Notes: generated by a model not told the origin, from the sequence alone. Numbered from the stretch's first letter, positions 8,334 through 17,614 are shown. The stretch: 64,000 bases of DNA from Pedobacter insulae (GCF_900113525.1 NZ_FOPP01000003.1:186001-250000); one strand, 5' to 3'. Translations and numbers: made by a program.

Positions 8334-8864
8334 ATGAAGAGAACTCTCCTCACTTTTTGTCTGCTTGCTTTCTTTACTTTAACCAGTAGAGCCCAAGATA
8401 ACACGTCTTTACCGCGGCAGTATCAAAAAATGATGGGAAAAATCTTCGACAAAATCCCAGAGGTGGCAAATCCTGCCGTTCAGCTATTGGATTTTGCGAA
8501 ATCAATGATCGGAACTCCCTATCGTTACGCATCTAGCAATCCCGACAAGGGTTTTGATTGCTCTGGCTTTGTCAATTATGTTTTTAAAAACTTCGGGTTT
8601 AGTGTACCCCGTTCCTCTCCAGAATTTGCGCGCGCAGGAGTGCCTGTTAAACTAAATGAAGCTAAAGTAGGTGATGTGCTTATTTTTACCGGTAGTAATC
8701 CAAGGGTAAGAAAAATTGGACATGTCGGCATTATATCCTCTATTGAAGATGGAGAGATTAAATTTATCCATTCAACCTCTGGTAAAGCTCATGGAGTTAC
8801 AATCACAGATTTTGACGGTTACTACAAAAGTAGATTTATCAAGGCTGTAAGTATCATTGAATAG
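8334..8864 (+). CDS. Exported NlpC/P60 family (C40) cysteine peptidase, single domain
   Basis: A protein of 176 residues when started at the ATG at 8334, chosen because the signal peptide MKRTLLTFCLLAFF...SRAQ begins there; an in-frame TTG at 8322 is less likely. The NlpC/P60 core has Cys76 in FDCSGF, His130 in IGHVGII and the conserved GTPYRY and VGDVLIFTG segments. Unlike the larger relative at 1555-2757 it has no SH3 targeting modules. It probably cuts muropeptides in the periplasm. It converges on the flavin-reductase-like gene with only 6 nt between stops. Confidence 0.92.
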   Translation: MKRTLLTFCLLAFFTLTSRAQDNTSLPRQYQKMMGKIFDKIPEVANPAVQLLDFAKSMIGTPYRYASSNPDKGFDCSGFVNYVFKNFGFSVPRSSPEFARAGVPVKLNEAKVGDVLIFTGSNPRVRKIGHVGIISSIEDGEIKFIHSTSGKAHGVTITDFDGYYKSRFIKAVSIIE

Positions 8865-8870
8865 ATTTAA

Positions 8871-9758
8871 CTATAATAGCACCACTTTCAGCGCATCTGC
8901 AACATTACCAATGGCTAAAAACTGACGGGCAAGTTCATGCAATTCTCGTTCTCTTTGTTGAGCATCACCTATAGTAGCATCTAGAATATCCTTAACATTT
9001 GCATTCCATTGTATTTCGTCAATCTCCTCAGCACTTGGTAGATTTTCAATATTACCCAACATTCCTAAGTCATTACCAGTGAGCACAACAGAGTTCCTAA
9101 CTGCAACCGGTAAATTATCAATTCCAATTCCTAATGTAGTTAGTGGTTTTGCAACCTTAAACAGATTATCAGGTGTAACTCTGCAATACCAATCGCCACC
9201 TAAACGGGCCACCAAATCAATTTTTGCCTGATCAATCTTCCCTTCTTCATCCAAAATTTCTTCTTTAAGATGTATGAGTTTAATCTCCGCTAAAACTAAA
9301 TTTCCCGCACCATTTTTATCGCCTAAAGGGATAACGTCTGTAACCATACATTCTAACTGAACAGGAGCTTCAGCCACCCTTGGAGGCCTCACCAATGCCG
9401 ATTGCAGCATAGTAAAGCCGGCCTTTTCAAATTCATTTACACCTTTTGCATATTCTGTACTGGCCAAGCTAGTCTGTTGTACCATCGCATAATCGATGAT
9501 ATTAATCACACATTCTTTAACCTCGAGAACATTTTCTAGGGTATGCTTAGTAGTGTTATCACGTACGCGTCTCGCTGGCGAAAAAATACAAACCGGCGGA
9601 TTGGTACTAAATAAATTAAAAAAGCTAAAAGGACTTAAATTGATATTACCAGCTAAATCAATTGTAGACGCAAAGCAAATTGGTCTGGGCGCAATAGCAT
9701 ACTGCAGGTAATTTTGAAGTTGTACTGGTGAAAGATCCGCTGTATTTAAGGTCAACAT
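8871..9758 (-). CDS. Flavin-reductase-like FMN-binding split-barrel protein
   Basis: A 295-residue protein whose first 200 residues match the flavin reductase-like domain: 'IAPRPICFASTIDLAGNINLS', then 'SPFSFFNLFSTNPPVCIFSP', which together form the usual FMN-binding segments. The extra C-terminal 90 residues are unassigned. The gene follows the fumarylacetoacetase gene by 1 nt on the same strand, so the two are surely cotranscribed. This points to a job in tyrosine degradation or in handling its reactive quinone-like by-products, but the reaction is not known to me. Many members of this family bind FMN without being proven reductases. Confidence 0.87.
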   Translation of the reverse strand: MLTLNTADLSPVQLQNYLQYAIAPRPICFASTIDLAGNINLSPFSFFNLFSTNPPVCIFSPARRVRDNTTKHTLENVLEVKECVINIIDYAMVQQTSLASTEYAKGVNEFEKAGFTMLQSALVRPPRVAEAPVQLECMVTDVIPLGDKNGAGNLVLAEIKLIHLKEEILDEEGKIDQAKIDLVARLGGDWYCRVTPDNLFKVAKPLTTLGIGIDNLPVAVRNSVVLTGNDLGMLGNIENLPSAEEIDEIQWNANVKDILDATIGDAQQRERELHELARQFLAIGNVADALKVVLL

Positions 9759-9759
9759 G

Positions 9760-10758
9760 TTAATTTTTCTTCAACCCCAATAAAGAGAAATCTGTGTCCA
9801 CTTTGGTAATGATATTGGTCAAGACACCCAATCCCGTAATTTCCATCTCTACATCATCACCTGCTTGTAGCCATTGTGGTTTATAATTAGCATCATTAAG
9901 TAAACCTGTACCATTCAGCTCCAAAAAGCATCCTGTCCCTACTGTTCCCGAGCCTATCACGTCGCCCGGCAAAACATCTACACCATACGCACAACGTTCT
10001 ATGATTTCTGCAAATGTCCAATCCATATCTGCCATATTCCCTGCTGAAACTTGCTGACCATTTACACTGCAAGTCATTTTTAAATTGTAAGCATTACCAA
10101 CATGATTTGGTTTCGCATCGACTTTAAAAGGCTCCAATTCATCTGGTGTAACTAGCCATGGACCAATCACCGTTGAAAAATCTTTACCTTTTGCTGGACC
10201 CAGGCTTAATAACATTTCTTCCATTTGCAAGGTCCTGGCACTCATATCATTCATGATCATAAAACCAGCTATATAATTATCAGCCTCTGCTGCCTTAATA
10301 TTCCTCCCTTTTTTTCCGATTACAATGGCAACTTCTAATTCAAAATCAAGTTTTTGAAAATGATCTGGCATACAGGCAATTTCTCCAGGACCTTGAATAG
10401 CATTATGATTGGTAAAATAAAAAATAGGGTATTGATCAAATTCCGCTATCATGTCTACTTTCCGATTGCGTCTGGCAGCTGCAACGTGTTGCCGAAAAGC
10501 ATAACCATCTCTGCAAGAGGTTGGGTGCGGAACAGGAGCTAATAACTCATAAAAAACCTCTTCTTTAGGTTTTAAGGAACCATCAATGATTTCTTGGTTT
10601 ATCTTTTTTGCTCTTTCCATTAAAGCATCACCTCCCTGCAGAAAAGCATTCATTTCATCGGGGATTAGCTTATTACAAGAATTTAGATTATAGATATGGC
10701 CATTCACGAAAACACCTAAGTGCTCTCTATCTTCGGTTTTATAAGAAACTAGCTTCAT
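9760..10758 (-). CDS. fahA: Fumarylacetoacetate hydrolase family protein, probable fumarylacetoacetase
   Basis: A 332-residue enzyme that would split fumarylacetoacetate into fumarate and acetoacetate, the last step of tyrosine breakdown. The metal-binding carboxylates and active-site loop are recognisable in DFELEVAIVIGKKGRN and FMIMNDMSARTLQ, followed by 'GKDFSTVIGPWLVTPDEL' and the GDVIGSGTVGTG segment. FAH-fold proteins include other C-C hydrolases and decarboxylases. The assignment to fumarylacetoacetase rests on the two neighbouring dioxygenase genes and on the fit of the length and motifs to the short bacterial form. It reads away from homogentisate dioxygenase across a 300-bp gap. Confidence 0.88.
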   Translation of the reverse strand: MKLVSYKTEDREHLGVFVNGHIYNLNSCNKLIPDEMNAFLQGGDALMERAKKINQEIIDGSLKPKEEVFYELLAPVPHPTSCRDGYAFRQHVAAARRNRKVDMIAEFDQYPIFYFTNHNAIQGPGEIACMPDHFQKLDFELEVAIVIGKKGRNIKAAEADNYIAGFMIMNDMSARTLQMEEMLLSLGPAKGKDFSTVIGPWLVTPDELEPFKVDAKPNHVGNAYNLKMTCSVNGQQVSAGNMADMDWTFAEIIERCAYGVDVLPGDVIGSGTVGTGCFLELNGTGLLNDANYKPQWLQAGDDVEMEITGLGVLTNIITKVDTDFSLLGLKKN

Positions 10759-11058
10759 AATTATTTGGTTTACGGGGTCAAAGCTAAAAAAATAATTTGA
10801 GCACTTAGATGGTTATTTAAATTATTAAATTTGAATATAGCGATAAAAAAGCATAATTTAGCGCTCACAATGATCAGTCATTTAACATATCAAAATCACA
10901 ATGCTCATGAGGTTCTTGCAGCATTTAGATATGCCATGCTTTCTAAAATCATTTTTGCGCAATATTCTTAGCTGAGTTCTACTTTTATCTGCTTTACAAG
11001 AAACGTTTTCACGTTCTTTTCGTTATAAAATAATATACTAACCAAATTACCTAACGCT
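10759..11058. other. Divergent intergenic region between fahA and hmgA
   Basis: 300 AT-rich bases hold the promoters of both divergent tyrosine-catabolic transcripts. I see no perfect TAnnTTTG box and no clear long palindrome. A 24-codon frame starting at 10900 lacks any supporting signal and is not called. Coordinate control of the two transcripts from here is plausible but not shown. Confidence 0.5.
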
Positions 11059-12225
11059 ATGCCTATATATCATACATTAGGAACAATTCCTGCTAAAAGA
11101 CACACTGTTTTCCGTAAACCTAATGGTGAGCTTTACGCTGAAGAATTGGTTTCTACCGAGGGTTTCTCGAGTTTATACTCCCTCGTTTACCATTGTCACC
11201 CACCCACAATTGTAAAATCATTAGGTGAACCTTACTCAGTTGAACCTAAAATTGCCCGCGAAAAACATTTACGTCATACGAGTTTAATTGGCTTTAATAT
11301 TAAGCCTGAAGACGATTACCTACAAAGCCGTAAACCTGTATTGGTCAATAGTGATTTACACATTTCACTAGCAGCGCCAAAGAAATCAATGACTGATTAT
11401 TTTTATAAAAATAGTCAGGCAGACGAAGTAATCTTTATACATGAGGGTAGCGGAATTTTAAACACTGGCTTCGGCAAGATTAAATTCGAGTATGGCGATT
11501 ATTTGGTTATTCCTCGGGGCACAATTTATCAGTTAACCTTCAATGATGAAAAAAACCGATTGTTTATTATTGAAAGTTTCAGCCCTATCCGTACACCAAA
11601 ACGTTATCGCAACGCTTTCGGACAATTAGAAGAACATTCACCTTTTTGCGAGAGAGATATCAAAAGACCAACGGACTTAGAAACAATTGACGAAATTGGA
11701 GATTTTAAAGTCCTGATCAAAAAGCAAGGGATCATTTATCCTTATACATACGGAACACATCCTTTTGATTTTGTAGGATGGGATGGATTTCATTATCCAT
11801 GGGCATTTTCAATCCATGATTTTGAGCCAATAACCGGCCGTTTACATCAACCTCCGCCAGTTCATCAGACATTTGAAGGACACAATTTTGTGATTTGCTC
11901 ATTTGTACCTCGTAAATATGATTATCACCCTTTATCTATCCCTGCCCCTTACAACCATAGCAATGTAGATAGCGATGAAGTGCTGTATTATGTTGATGGA
12001 GACTTTATGAGCCGCAAAAGCGTGGTAAAAGGACAAATTACTTTACATCCAGGTGGAATACCTCATGGCCCTCACCCCGGAACAGTTGAAAAATCAATCG
12101 GGCAAGAAAAAACAGAGGAACTGGCAGTGATGATAGATCCATTTAGGCCTTTAATGTTAACACAAGATGCTGTCGACATTGAAGATGAAAGCTATCATAC
12201 AAGCTGGCAAATTAACGTAGAATAG
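11059..12225 (+). CDS. hmgA: Homogentisate 1,2-dioxygenase
   Basis: A 388-residue cupin-fold iron enzyme that opens the ring of homogentisate to maleylacetoacetate. Visible features are the N-terminal cupin (EGSGILNTGFGKIKFEYGDY, then VIPRGTIYQL) and the C-terminal active-site region with HQPPPVHQTFEGHNFVIC, PAPYNHSNVDSDEVLYYVDG and HPGGIPHGPHPG, which carry the His/Glu iron ligands. The protein is shorter than the human and Pseudomonas enzymes (about 440), as is usual for Bacteroidota. It is followed 42 nt later by HPP dioxygenase on the same strand. Confidence 0.95.
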   Translation: MPIYHTLGTIPAKRHTVFRKPNGELYAEELVSTEGFSSLYSLVYHCHPPTIVKSLGEPYSVEPKIAREKHLRHTSLIGFNIKPEDDYLQSRKPVLVNSDLHISLAAPKKSMTDYFYKNSQADEVIFIHEGSGILNTGFGKIKFEYGDYLVIPRGTIYQLTFNDEKNRLFIIESFSPIRTPKRYRNAFGQLEEHSPFCERDIKRPTDLETIDEIGDFKVLIKKQGIIYPYTYGTHPFDFVGWDGFHYPWAFSIHDFEPITGRLHQPPPVHQTFEGHNFVICSFVPRKYDYHPLSIPAPYNHSNVDSDEVLYYVDGDFMSRKSVVKGQITLHPGGIPHGPHPGTVEKSIGQEKTEELAVMIDPFRPLMLTQDAVDIEDESYHTSWQINVE

Positions 12226-12267
12226 ACTAGGATTAATAGGATTAATATATTTAAAATATACCACACA

Positions 12268-13398
12268 ATGTCAACACAAACATTCGCAGAAAAAATAGCA
12301 AAAGCGCAAGATTTCCTTCCTATCAACGGAACAGACTATATAGAGTTTTATGTGGGAAATGCTAAGCAAGCTGCACATTATTATAAAACCGCATTTGGCT
12401 TTCAATCTTTAGCATATGCCGGACCTGAAACAGGTGTAAGAGATAGAGCTTCGTATGTTTTAAAACAAGGCAAAATTAGATTAATCTTAACAACTGCTTT
12501 AAAGTCGGACCATTTGATTGCAGCGCATGTTAAAAAGCATGGTGACGGCGTAAAGGTTTTAGCCCTTTGGGTAGATGACGCATATAGTGCATTTGAAGAG
12601 ACTACCAAAAGAGGTGCGAAACCTTATTTAGAACCCCAGACTTTAACTGACGAACACGGGGAAGTTAAAATGTCCGGAATTTATACCTATGGAGAAACGA
12701 TCCATATGTTTGTGGAACGGAAAAATTATAACGGTATTTTTATGCCGGGTTATCGGGAGTGGGTAAGCGATTACAACCCTGAAGACGCCGGATTACTTTA
12801 TATTGATCACTGTGTTGGCAATGTAGGTTGGAACAGGATGAATGAAACAGTAAAATGGTACGAAGACGTAATGGGCTTCGTAAATATTTTATCGTTTGAT
12901 GATAAGCAAATTAATACGGAGTACTCTGCTTTAATGAGCAAAGTAATGAGTAATGGCAATGGCTTTTCAAAATTCCCGATTAATGAACCTGCAGAAGGCA
13001 AGAAGAAATCCCAGATTGAAGAATATTTAGAATTTTATGAAGGTGAGGGTGTTCAACATATAGCGGTAGCGACAAAAGATATCGTTAAAACAGTAAAAGC
13101 ATTAAAAGCCAGGGGTGTTGAGTTTTTAAGTCCACCTCCAGAAGCTTACTACGAAATGATGCCGAATAGAGTTGGCAAAATCGATGAAGAAATTGAATTG
13201 TTAAAAAGTTTGGGAATCTTGGTTGATTGTGATGAAGAAGGTTATTTACTTCAGATATTTACAAAGCCTGTTGAAGATAGGCCTACGCTTTTCTTTGAAA
13301 TTATTCAGCGTAAAGGTGCCCAATCCTTTGGTGCCGGGAACTTTAAAGCATTATTCGAGTCCCTTGAACGAGAACAGGAATTGCGAGGAAACCTTTAA
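12268..13398 (+). CDS. hppD: 4-Hydroxyphenylpyruvate dioxygenase
   Basis: A 376-residue non-haem iron dioxygenase that converts 4-hydroxyphenylpyruvate to homogentisate. It has the expected two tandem VOC-type domains, the second holding the iron ligands His181 (YIDHCVGNVG), His264 (GVQHIAVAT) and Glu344 (LFFEIIQR). The C-terminal helix GAGNFKALFESLEREQ, which gates the active site, is intact. It sits after hmgA in one transcription unit and ends just before a strong hairpin at 13406-13433. Confidence 0.97.
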   Translation: MSTQTFAEKIAKAQDFLPINGTDYIEFYVGNAKQAAHYYKTAFGFQSLAYAGPETGVRDRASYVLKQGKIRLILTTALKSDHLIAAHVKKHGDGVKVLALWVDDAYSAFEETTKRGAKPYLEPQTLTDEHGEVKMSGIYTYGETIHMFVERKNYNGIFMPGYREWVSDYNPEDAGLLYIDHCVGNVGWNRMNETVKWYEDVMGFVNILSFDDKQINTEYSALMSKVMSNGNGFSKFPINEPAEGKKKSQIEEYLEFYEGEGVQHIAVATKDIVKTVKALKARGVEFLSPPPEAYYEMMPNRVGKIDEEIELLKSLGILVDCDEEGYLLQIFTKPVEDRPTLFFEIIQRKGAQSFGAGNFKALFESLEREQELRGNL

Positions 13399-13405
13399 TA
13401 TTACG

Positions 13406-13433
13406 ATTGGTCGGCGGGTAATCGCCGACCAAT
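13406..13433. terminator. Bidirectional terminator hairpin after hppD
   Basis: A perfect 11-bp stem, ATTGGTCGGCG (13406-13416) and CGCCGACCAAT (13423-13433), with a 6-nt loop. It lies between the hppD stop and the stop codon of the small convergent gene at 13433-13549. It has no long U-tract on the plus side, so Rho-independent strength is uncertain. Confidence 0.7.
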
Positions 13434-13549
13434 TAACAATGCCCCAAAGCGTAATAGATAATTACAAATATGATAATTGTCGATAAGCAGCCTCCGCCTA
13501 ATTTTTTGGCTCCGTAACCGGCCAATATTGTTCTAAAAAAACTGTTCAT
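13433..13549 (-). CDS. Small (38-residue) predicted membrane protein
   Basis: A short frame on the minus strand, ATG at 13549, encodes 38 residues: an amphipathic, basic start (MNSFFRTILAGYGAKKLGGG), then Cys-Leu-Ser-Thr and one hydrophobic helix (IIIFVIIYYAL) ending GHC. The layout of a basic GAKKLGGGC turn followed by a single membrane span is not what random AT-rich DNA gives, and I recall similar very short Bacteroidota proteins, though I cannot verify this here. It converges on hppD with a shared hairpin directly after its stop. Function unknown; the Cys residues could matter for anchoring or disulfides. Confidence 0.65.
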   Translation of the reverse strand: MNSFFRTILAGYGAKKLGGGCLSTIIIFVIIYYALGHC

Positions 13550-13714
13550 AATATAAGGTTTAATATATAACCGTTAAAAACGAAAAAAGTTTACTCAAAG
13601 CGTCCTCGCTTGTGCGCCTATTTTCTTTCAGCAGCACCTTATTATTTAAGCCAGGTTTAATTAAAGAATGATTATTATATAAATTTATTAATTTTGGGCT
13701 AGTTAAGCTCAAAC

Positions 13715-14641
13715 ATGTACGCTATCGCATTTAAAAGATCTAAATTATTTCTAAAGCATTTAAGAATGGCATTTAAGCTGTTCCAAAAAAATGATCCTTT
13801 ACGTTTAGCAGGTGCCACAGCATTTTTTACCAACTTTGCACTTCCTCCTATCCTACTGATATTGATTAGGCTATTCGGTTTTTTTGTTGATAGAAGAAAT
13901 TTTGCAACGAGACTTTTTGATCGCTTAGCAAGCATTTTAGATGACAGTAGCATCACGCAGATTCGTCAGGTCTTGAGAAACATCAGAGGGGTGGATTACA
14001 ATTGGTGGGCAACGATTATAAGTTTTGTGTTTTTCGTATTTGTAGCTACCACCTTATTTAGTGTTATAAAGAGCTCCTTAGATCAAATATGGAGCATTGG
14101 ATTAAAGGGAAAAATGGGAATCATATTTAATCTTAAGCTCAGAGGACGATCTATGGTCATTATCTTATTAGCGGGAATATTATTTTTTGTTGGTTTGCTG
14201 ACCGATAGTGTACAGGCATTTATAGGAGGCTACATTAACAATGCAGCACCAACATTTGGAAAGATTTTTTTGTCAATCTTAAATGAAATTTTATTTATCT
14301 TAATAGTGACCACATGGTTTGCTGTGTTGTTCAGATTTTTAACCAATGGCAGACCTAATTGGAAAACTGCTGTAAAGGGCGGTTTATTGACTGGTATTTT
14401 ATTTACTTTAGGTAAATATATTCTACGGATTATGCTACCACTAAGTAACATAGGTAATATTTATGGTGCTTCAGGATCTATCGTATTGATTATGCTATTC
14501 GTATTTTACTCCTCGTTGATCTTCTACTTCGGGGCTTGCTTCGTAAAGGTATTAAGTGAATCTAGCAAAAAACCAATCAGACCAATAAAGGGGGCATTCC
14601 TTTATGAGTTAAAAGAAATCATAAAAGACGATAAAATTTAA
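13715..14641 (+). CDS. YihY/BrkB family inner-membrane protein
   Basis: A 308-residue protein with about six membrane helices and the family start 'FKLFQKNDPLRLAGATAFFTNFALPPI'. The GASGSIVLIMLFVFYSSLIFYFGACFVK segment near the end is the most conserved part of the family. These proteins were once annotated as ribonuclease BN; that is now considered wrong, and the true role is unknown, possibly transport. The ATG at 13715 is used, but one at 13766 would leave the family core intact. It overlaps the next convergent gene by 4 bp. Confidence 0.9.
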   Translation: MYAIAFKRSKLFLKHLRMAFKLFQKNDPLRLAGATAFFTNFALPPILLILIRLFGFFVDRRNFATRLFDRLASILDDSSITQIRQVLRNIRGVDYNWWATIISFVFFVFVATTLFSVIKSSLDQIWSIGLKGKMGIIFNLKLRGRSMVIILLAGILFFVGLLTDSVQAFIGGYINNAAPTFGKIFLSILNEILFILIVTTWFAVLFRFLTNGRPNWKTAVKGGLLTGILFTLGKYILRIMLPLSNIGNIYGASGSIVLIMLFVFYSSLIFYFGACFVKVLSESSKKPIRPIKGAFLYELKEIIKDDKI

Positions 14642-14916
14642 TTGACAGGTCGGTCTACCTGTTCAAAGCCTTGCATTTCGAAAACAGCTAGCTTATTCAA
14701 TATATTAAAATGTAAAATTCCAAAGAAATTAAAAACCCCATTTTTTCCTTTTGCTTCAATGCAAATGGTTTCTTTAAGAATTTCTCGCTGTGCTAAATTT
14801 GGGTCATTTAACAATACACTTTCGTCCTGTATTATTATATCTTTTGCCTCAATTGCAAATTCCTTTAAGAGCGCCAAAAAACTCTGCCCGTTTAAGAGTA
14901 ATTCTTTAAGATTCAT
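14638..14916 (-). CDS. Hypothetical 92-residue protein
   Basis: I do not recognise this protein. From the ATG at 14916 it reads MNLKELLLNGQSFLALLKEF and continues as a soluble, mixed alpha/beta protein with no signal peptide or membrane helix (ILKETICIEAKGKNGVFNFFGILHF). An upstream in-frame ATG at 14952 is less likely because the intervening residues look non-coding. The opposite strand also has an open frame, but with many Phe/Ser/Lys runs of the kind seen in shadow frames. The gene overlaps the end of the YihY gene by 4 bp. Confidence 0.6.
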   Translation of the reverse strand: MNLKELLLNGQSFLALLKEFAIEAKDIIIQDESVLLNDPNLAQREILKETICIEAKGKNGVFNFFGILHFNILNKLAVFEMQGFEQVDRPVN

Positions 14917-15049
14917 ATGGTTTAGGATTAAATTACAAAAATCATATATCAAATCTTAAGCCAAAAAGAAAATGAGAAATCCGCTTTACCCTAGTCACTT
15001 AAGGCGCTAGTTCAAACAGATTTTTCATTTAAAAAACTGGTGCTTCGCT

Positions 15050-15640
15050 CTAGAAAATTCTAAACCCTACTCCAATTGTATAGAGGTTTAGTTTTGTCGT
15101 AGGATAACCCCCTGCTGAATTAATTTCAGACAAGCCAGATTCATACCTTGCATCAACATTCAACTTTCCAATGTCTAGACCAACTCCAAATTGCCAACCA
15201 ATTGAATTCTCTTTAAAGTCGCCATTGAAAGCAGAAGATGCAGCTTGACCAAAATTCTGTTCTTCATCTAGCATTAAAGTGAAGACTGGTCCCGTATTTA
15301 AACGAAGTCCAATTCCGGCAGCACCAAACTTAGTCCCAATTAGCACTGGAACATCTAAACTGGTAAATCTTACCCCGTTTTCCAGTCCATTAGCAGTAAC
15401 TAAATTGGACTTCTTACCAGACAAATAGGCTTCAGGCTGCAGGTGTATTCCAGCTCCTCCAATTCTAGCCCAAATACCGCCATAATAACCAGCCTGATTA
15501 TCGCTGCTAAAGGTATCTTTTGTCTTAAATTTTGATAAATTCATACCACCTTTTATTCCTAACTGAAAAGTTGGCAAACCTTGGCTAAAAGCATAATAGC
15601 TTGATAGCATGAATAATAATGATAAACTGATCTTTTTCAT
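15050..15640 (-). CDS. Outer-membrane beta-barrel (porin-like) protein
   Basis: A 196-residue protein with a signal peptide (MKKISLSLLFMLSSYYAFSQ) and alternating hydrophobic strands of the OmpA/PorT-like small barrel type. The opening LGIKGGMNLSKFKT and ending LNLYTIGVGFRIF, with the terminal aromatic residue needed for barrel assembly, are typical of the outer-membrane beta-barrel domain of Bacteroidota. The ligand is unknown. It stands alone between the hypothetical gene and the divergent kinase genes. Confidence 0.88.
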   Translation of the reverse strand: MKKISLSLLFMLSSYYAFSQGLPTFQLGIKGGMNLSKFKTKDTFSSDNQAGYYGGIWARIGGAGIHLQPEAYLSGKKSNLVTANGLENGVRFTSLDVPVLIGTKFGAAGIGLRLNTGPVFTLMLDEEQNFGQAASSAFNGDFKENSIGWQFGVGLDIGKLNVDARYESGLSEINSAGGYPTTKLNLYTIGVGFRIF

Positions 15641-15753
15641 AACATGATAATTGTATTTAAAAATAACTATATTTTTAATTGAAAGCTAAATTATGTAGTT
15701 TTATACATCTCCCTATTAGATAAGCCATATTAGCAATATACCATTATGCCCTA

Positions 15754-17523
15754 ATGACTTTTACATTCAATATTTATGCCATCCTTTTAATTCTCTTTGG
15801 GTCGGTAACCATTGCATTAGCGTTTTTTATTTATAGAAAAGGAGGAAACGCTGTTCGATGGTTTAGCTTAATGATGTTTTCGAACGCCATCTGGTCTATT
15901 GCATATGGTTTTGAGTTGGCAAGTGCAGATATTTCTCAAATCAAAATTTTATTGGATATTGAATATATCGGCATTGCTACTGTACCTCTGAACTGGTTTT
16001 TATTTTGTCTGCATTTTAGTGGAAAAGAATGTTGGTATAAAAAGCCATTAAATATAGTTTCTCTTCTTTTTATTCCGGTTGTCACCGTCCTCATGGTTTG
16101 GACAAACTCCTACCACCATTTGCATTACGCAAGTGCAAAAATGGCTACTGGCACCCCATTTCCAATGATCGATCTCACTCCGGGAATTTGGTATCAGATT
16201 TTCACTATTTACTTTTATTTGATAATGGCTTGTGGTTGTTTTTTGTTAGCCATAAAATTCCGTAAGTCCGATCCGATTTTTAGAAAACAGAACTACAGCT
16301 TAATCGTTGCCGCAGCAATTCCTTGGATTGCAAATATCGCCTATCTTCTTGGAATAAGGCCATTAGGCTATGTAGATGTAACACCATTTGCTTTTGTGAT
16401 AACAAGTTTCTTAATTTTATTGGGCATCTATAAATTCAAATTATTTGACATAATCCCCTTAGCTAGAGAAAAAGTATTAGAACTAATGCAGGATGGATTT
16501 TTTGTCCTTGATAAGGACTACAGAATAATTGACTATAACCAATCCATAAAAAGATATATCAATTATACTCCCAACCTCAAATTGATAGGAAGTAGTTTAG
16601 AACAATTGTTACCAGACCAGCCCAACTTTCTGGAAATGTTGAATCGCCATGCTCCGGGAAAAATTGAATTAGATGTGCCCGTTGATGGTGAAATTTTATC
16701 GTTAGAGGCTGACATCATATTTCTAGATGATAATAAAATAAACAATGATTTTATTATCATCAAGTTACAGGACCTCACTGCGTACAAAAAAGAAGCTATT
16801 CGCTCTAAGGAACAATCCAACGAATTAGAGCGGTTAAATCAACTTAAGGACAGGATATTTTCCATTATAGCCCATGATCTGAGAGGCCCATTGGTTAATC
16901 TCTCCGAAGTGCTAAAAATGATTGCGAATAACCAGATTAGCAATGATGAGTTTAGGAATATCTCTCCTACATTAAGCAAGGACATTATTTATACCACTGA
17001 TTTGCTGGAAAACATCTTGCATTGGTCTAGAAGTCAGCTAAAAGGATATGGGGTCAATAAAGAGGTTTTCAATATCAGAAATCTAATTATCAACGAGATC
17101 AATTACCATTTGCCAGCTGCAGAACTTAAAAAAATTAAAATCATCCATGACGTTTTTCCCGGGGAGATGGCCTATGCTGATATCTTAATGATCCAAATTG
17201 TCGTTAGAAACCTCCTCAATAATGCTATTAAATTTTGTAATCCGGGGAACGAAATACATATAACTGCCAACTATCAGAAAAACAAAACCATGTTAGTTTG
17301 TATAGAGGATAATGGTATGGGAATTAAAAAAGAAGTATTGGGCAGACTTTTCAAAGATGAGAATATAACGACAAGAGGAACTTTAAATGAAAAGGGCACA
17401 GGGTTAGGATTGATCGTATGTAGGGATTTCATGATACGCAACGATGGAAATATTACCGTAACTAGCGTGGAAGGAAAGGGGGCAAAATTCTGTCTAATTT
17501 TACCTGTGGGAGAGCTCAACTAA
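15754..17523 (+). CDS. 7TM sensor histidine kinase, tandem copy 1
   Basis: A 589-residue membrane kinase. Residues 1-230 form seven hydrophobic helices of the 'histidine kinase N-terminal 7TM' type, followed by a PAS-like segment (about 240-350, starting MQDGFFVLDKDYRIIDYN), a HisKA dimerisation domain with His374 in SIIAHDLRGPLV, and a HATPase domain with its N box (NLLNNAIKFC), G1 box (EDNGMGI) and GTGLGLIVC. It should autophosphorylate, with the partner response regulator encoded elsewhere. The next gene is a close paralogue with the same length, domain order and His position, so the pair arose by tandem duplication. Confidence 0.93.
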   Translation: MTFTFNIYAILLILFGSVTIALAFFIYRKGGNAVRWFSLMMFSNAIWSIAYGFELASADISQIKILLDIEYIGIATVPLNWFLFCLHFSGKECWYKKPLNIVSLLFIPVVTVLMVWTNSYHHLHYASAKMATGTPFPMIDLTPGIWYQIFTIYFYLIMACGCFLLAIKFRKSDPIFRKQNYSLIVAAAIPWIANIAYLLGIRPLGYVDVTPFAFVITSFLILLGIYKFKLFDIIPLAREKVLELMQDGFFVLDKDYRIIDYNQSIKRYINYTPNLKLIGSSLEQLLPDQPNFLEMLNRHAPGKIELDVPVDGEILSLEADIIFLDDNKINNDFIIIKLQDLTAYKKEAIRSKEQSNELERLNQLKDRIFSIIAHDLRGPLVNLSEVLKMIANNQISNDEFRNISPTLSKDIIYTTDLLENILHWSRSQLKGYGVNKEVFNIRNLIINEINYHLPAAELKKIKIIHDVFPGEMAYADILMIQIVVRNLLNNAIKFCNPGNEIHITANYQKNKTMLVCIEDNGMGIKKEVLGRLFKDENITTRGTLNEKGTGLGLIVCRDFMIRNDGNITVTSVEGKGAKFCLILPVGELN

Positions 17524-17614
17524 GGTTGATCAAGTTGTTCATTTTCTACAATTTAACTTGTTAAAAACGTATTTTATAGTAAGTTTATTTATTGCTTAGT
17601 ATATAACCTCTCAA

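Noticed and set aside
10900-10974. 24-codon frame in the fahA-hmgA gap
   Set aside because: No supporting composition, promoter or recognisable motif; likely chance.
14642-14959. 105-codon plus-strand frame opposite the small hypothetical gene
   Set aside because: Composition fits a mirror frame of the minus-strand gene; it has no start signal and begins at the YihY stop.
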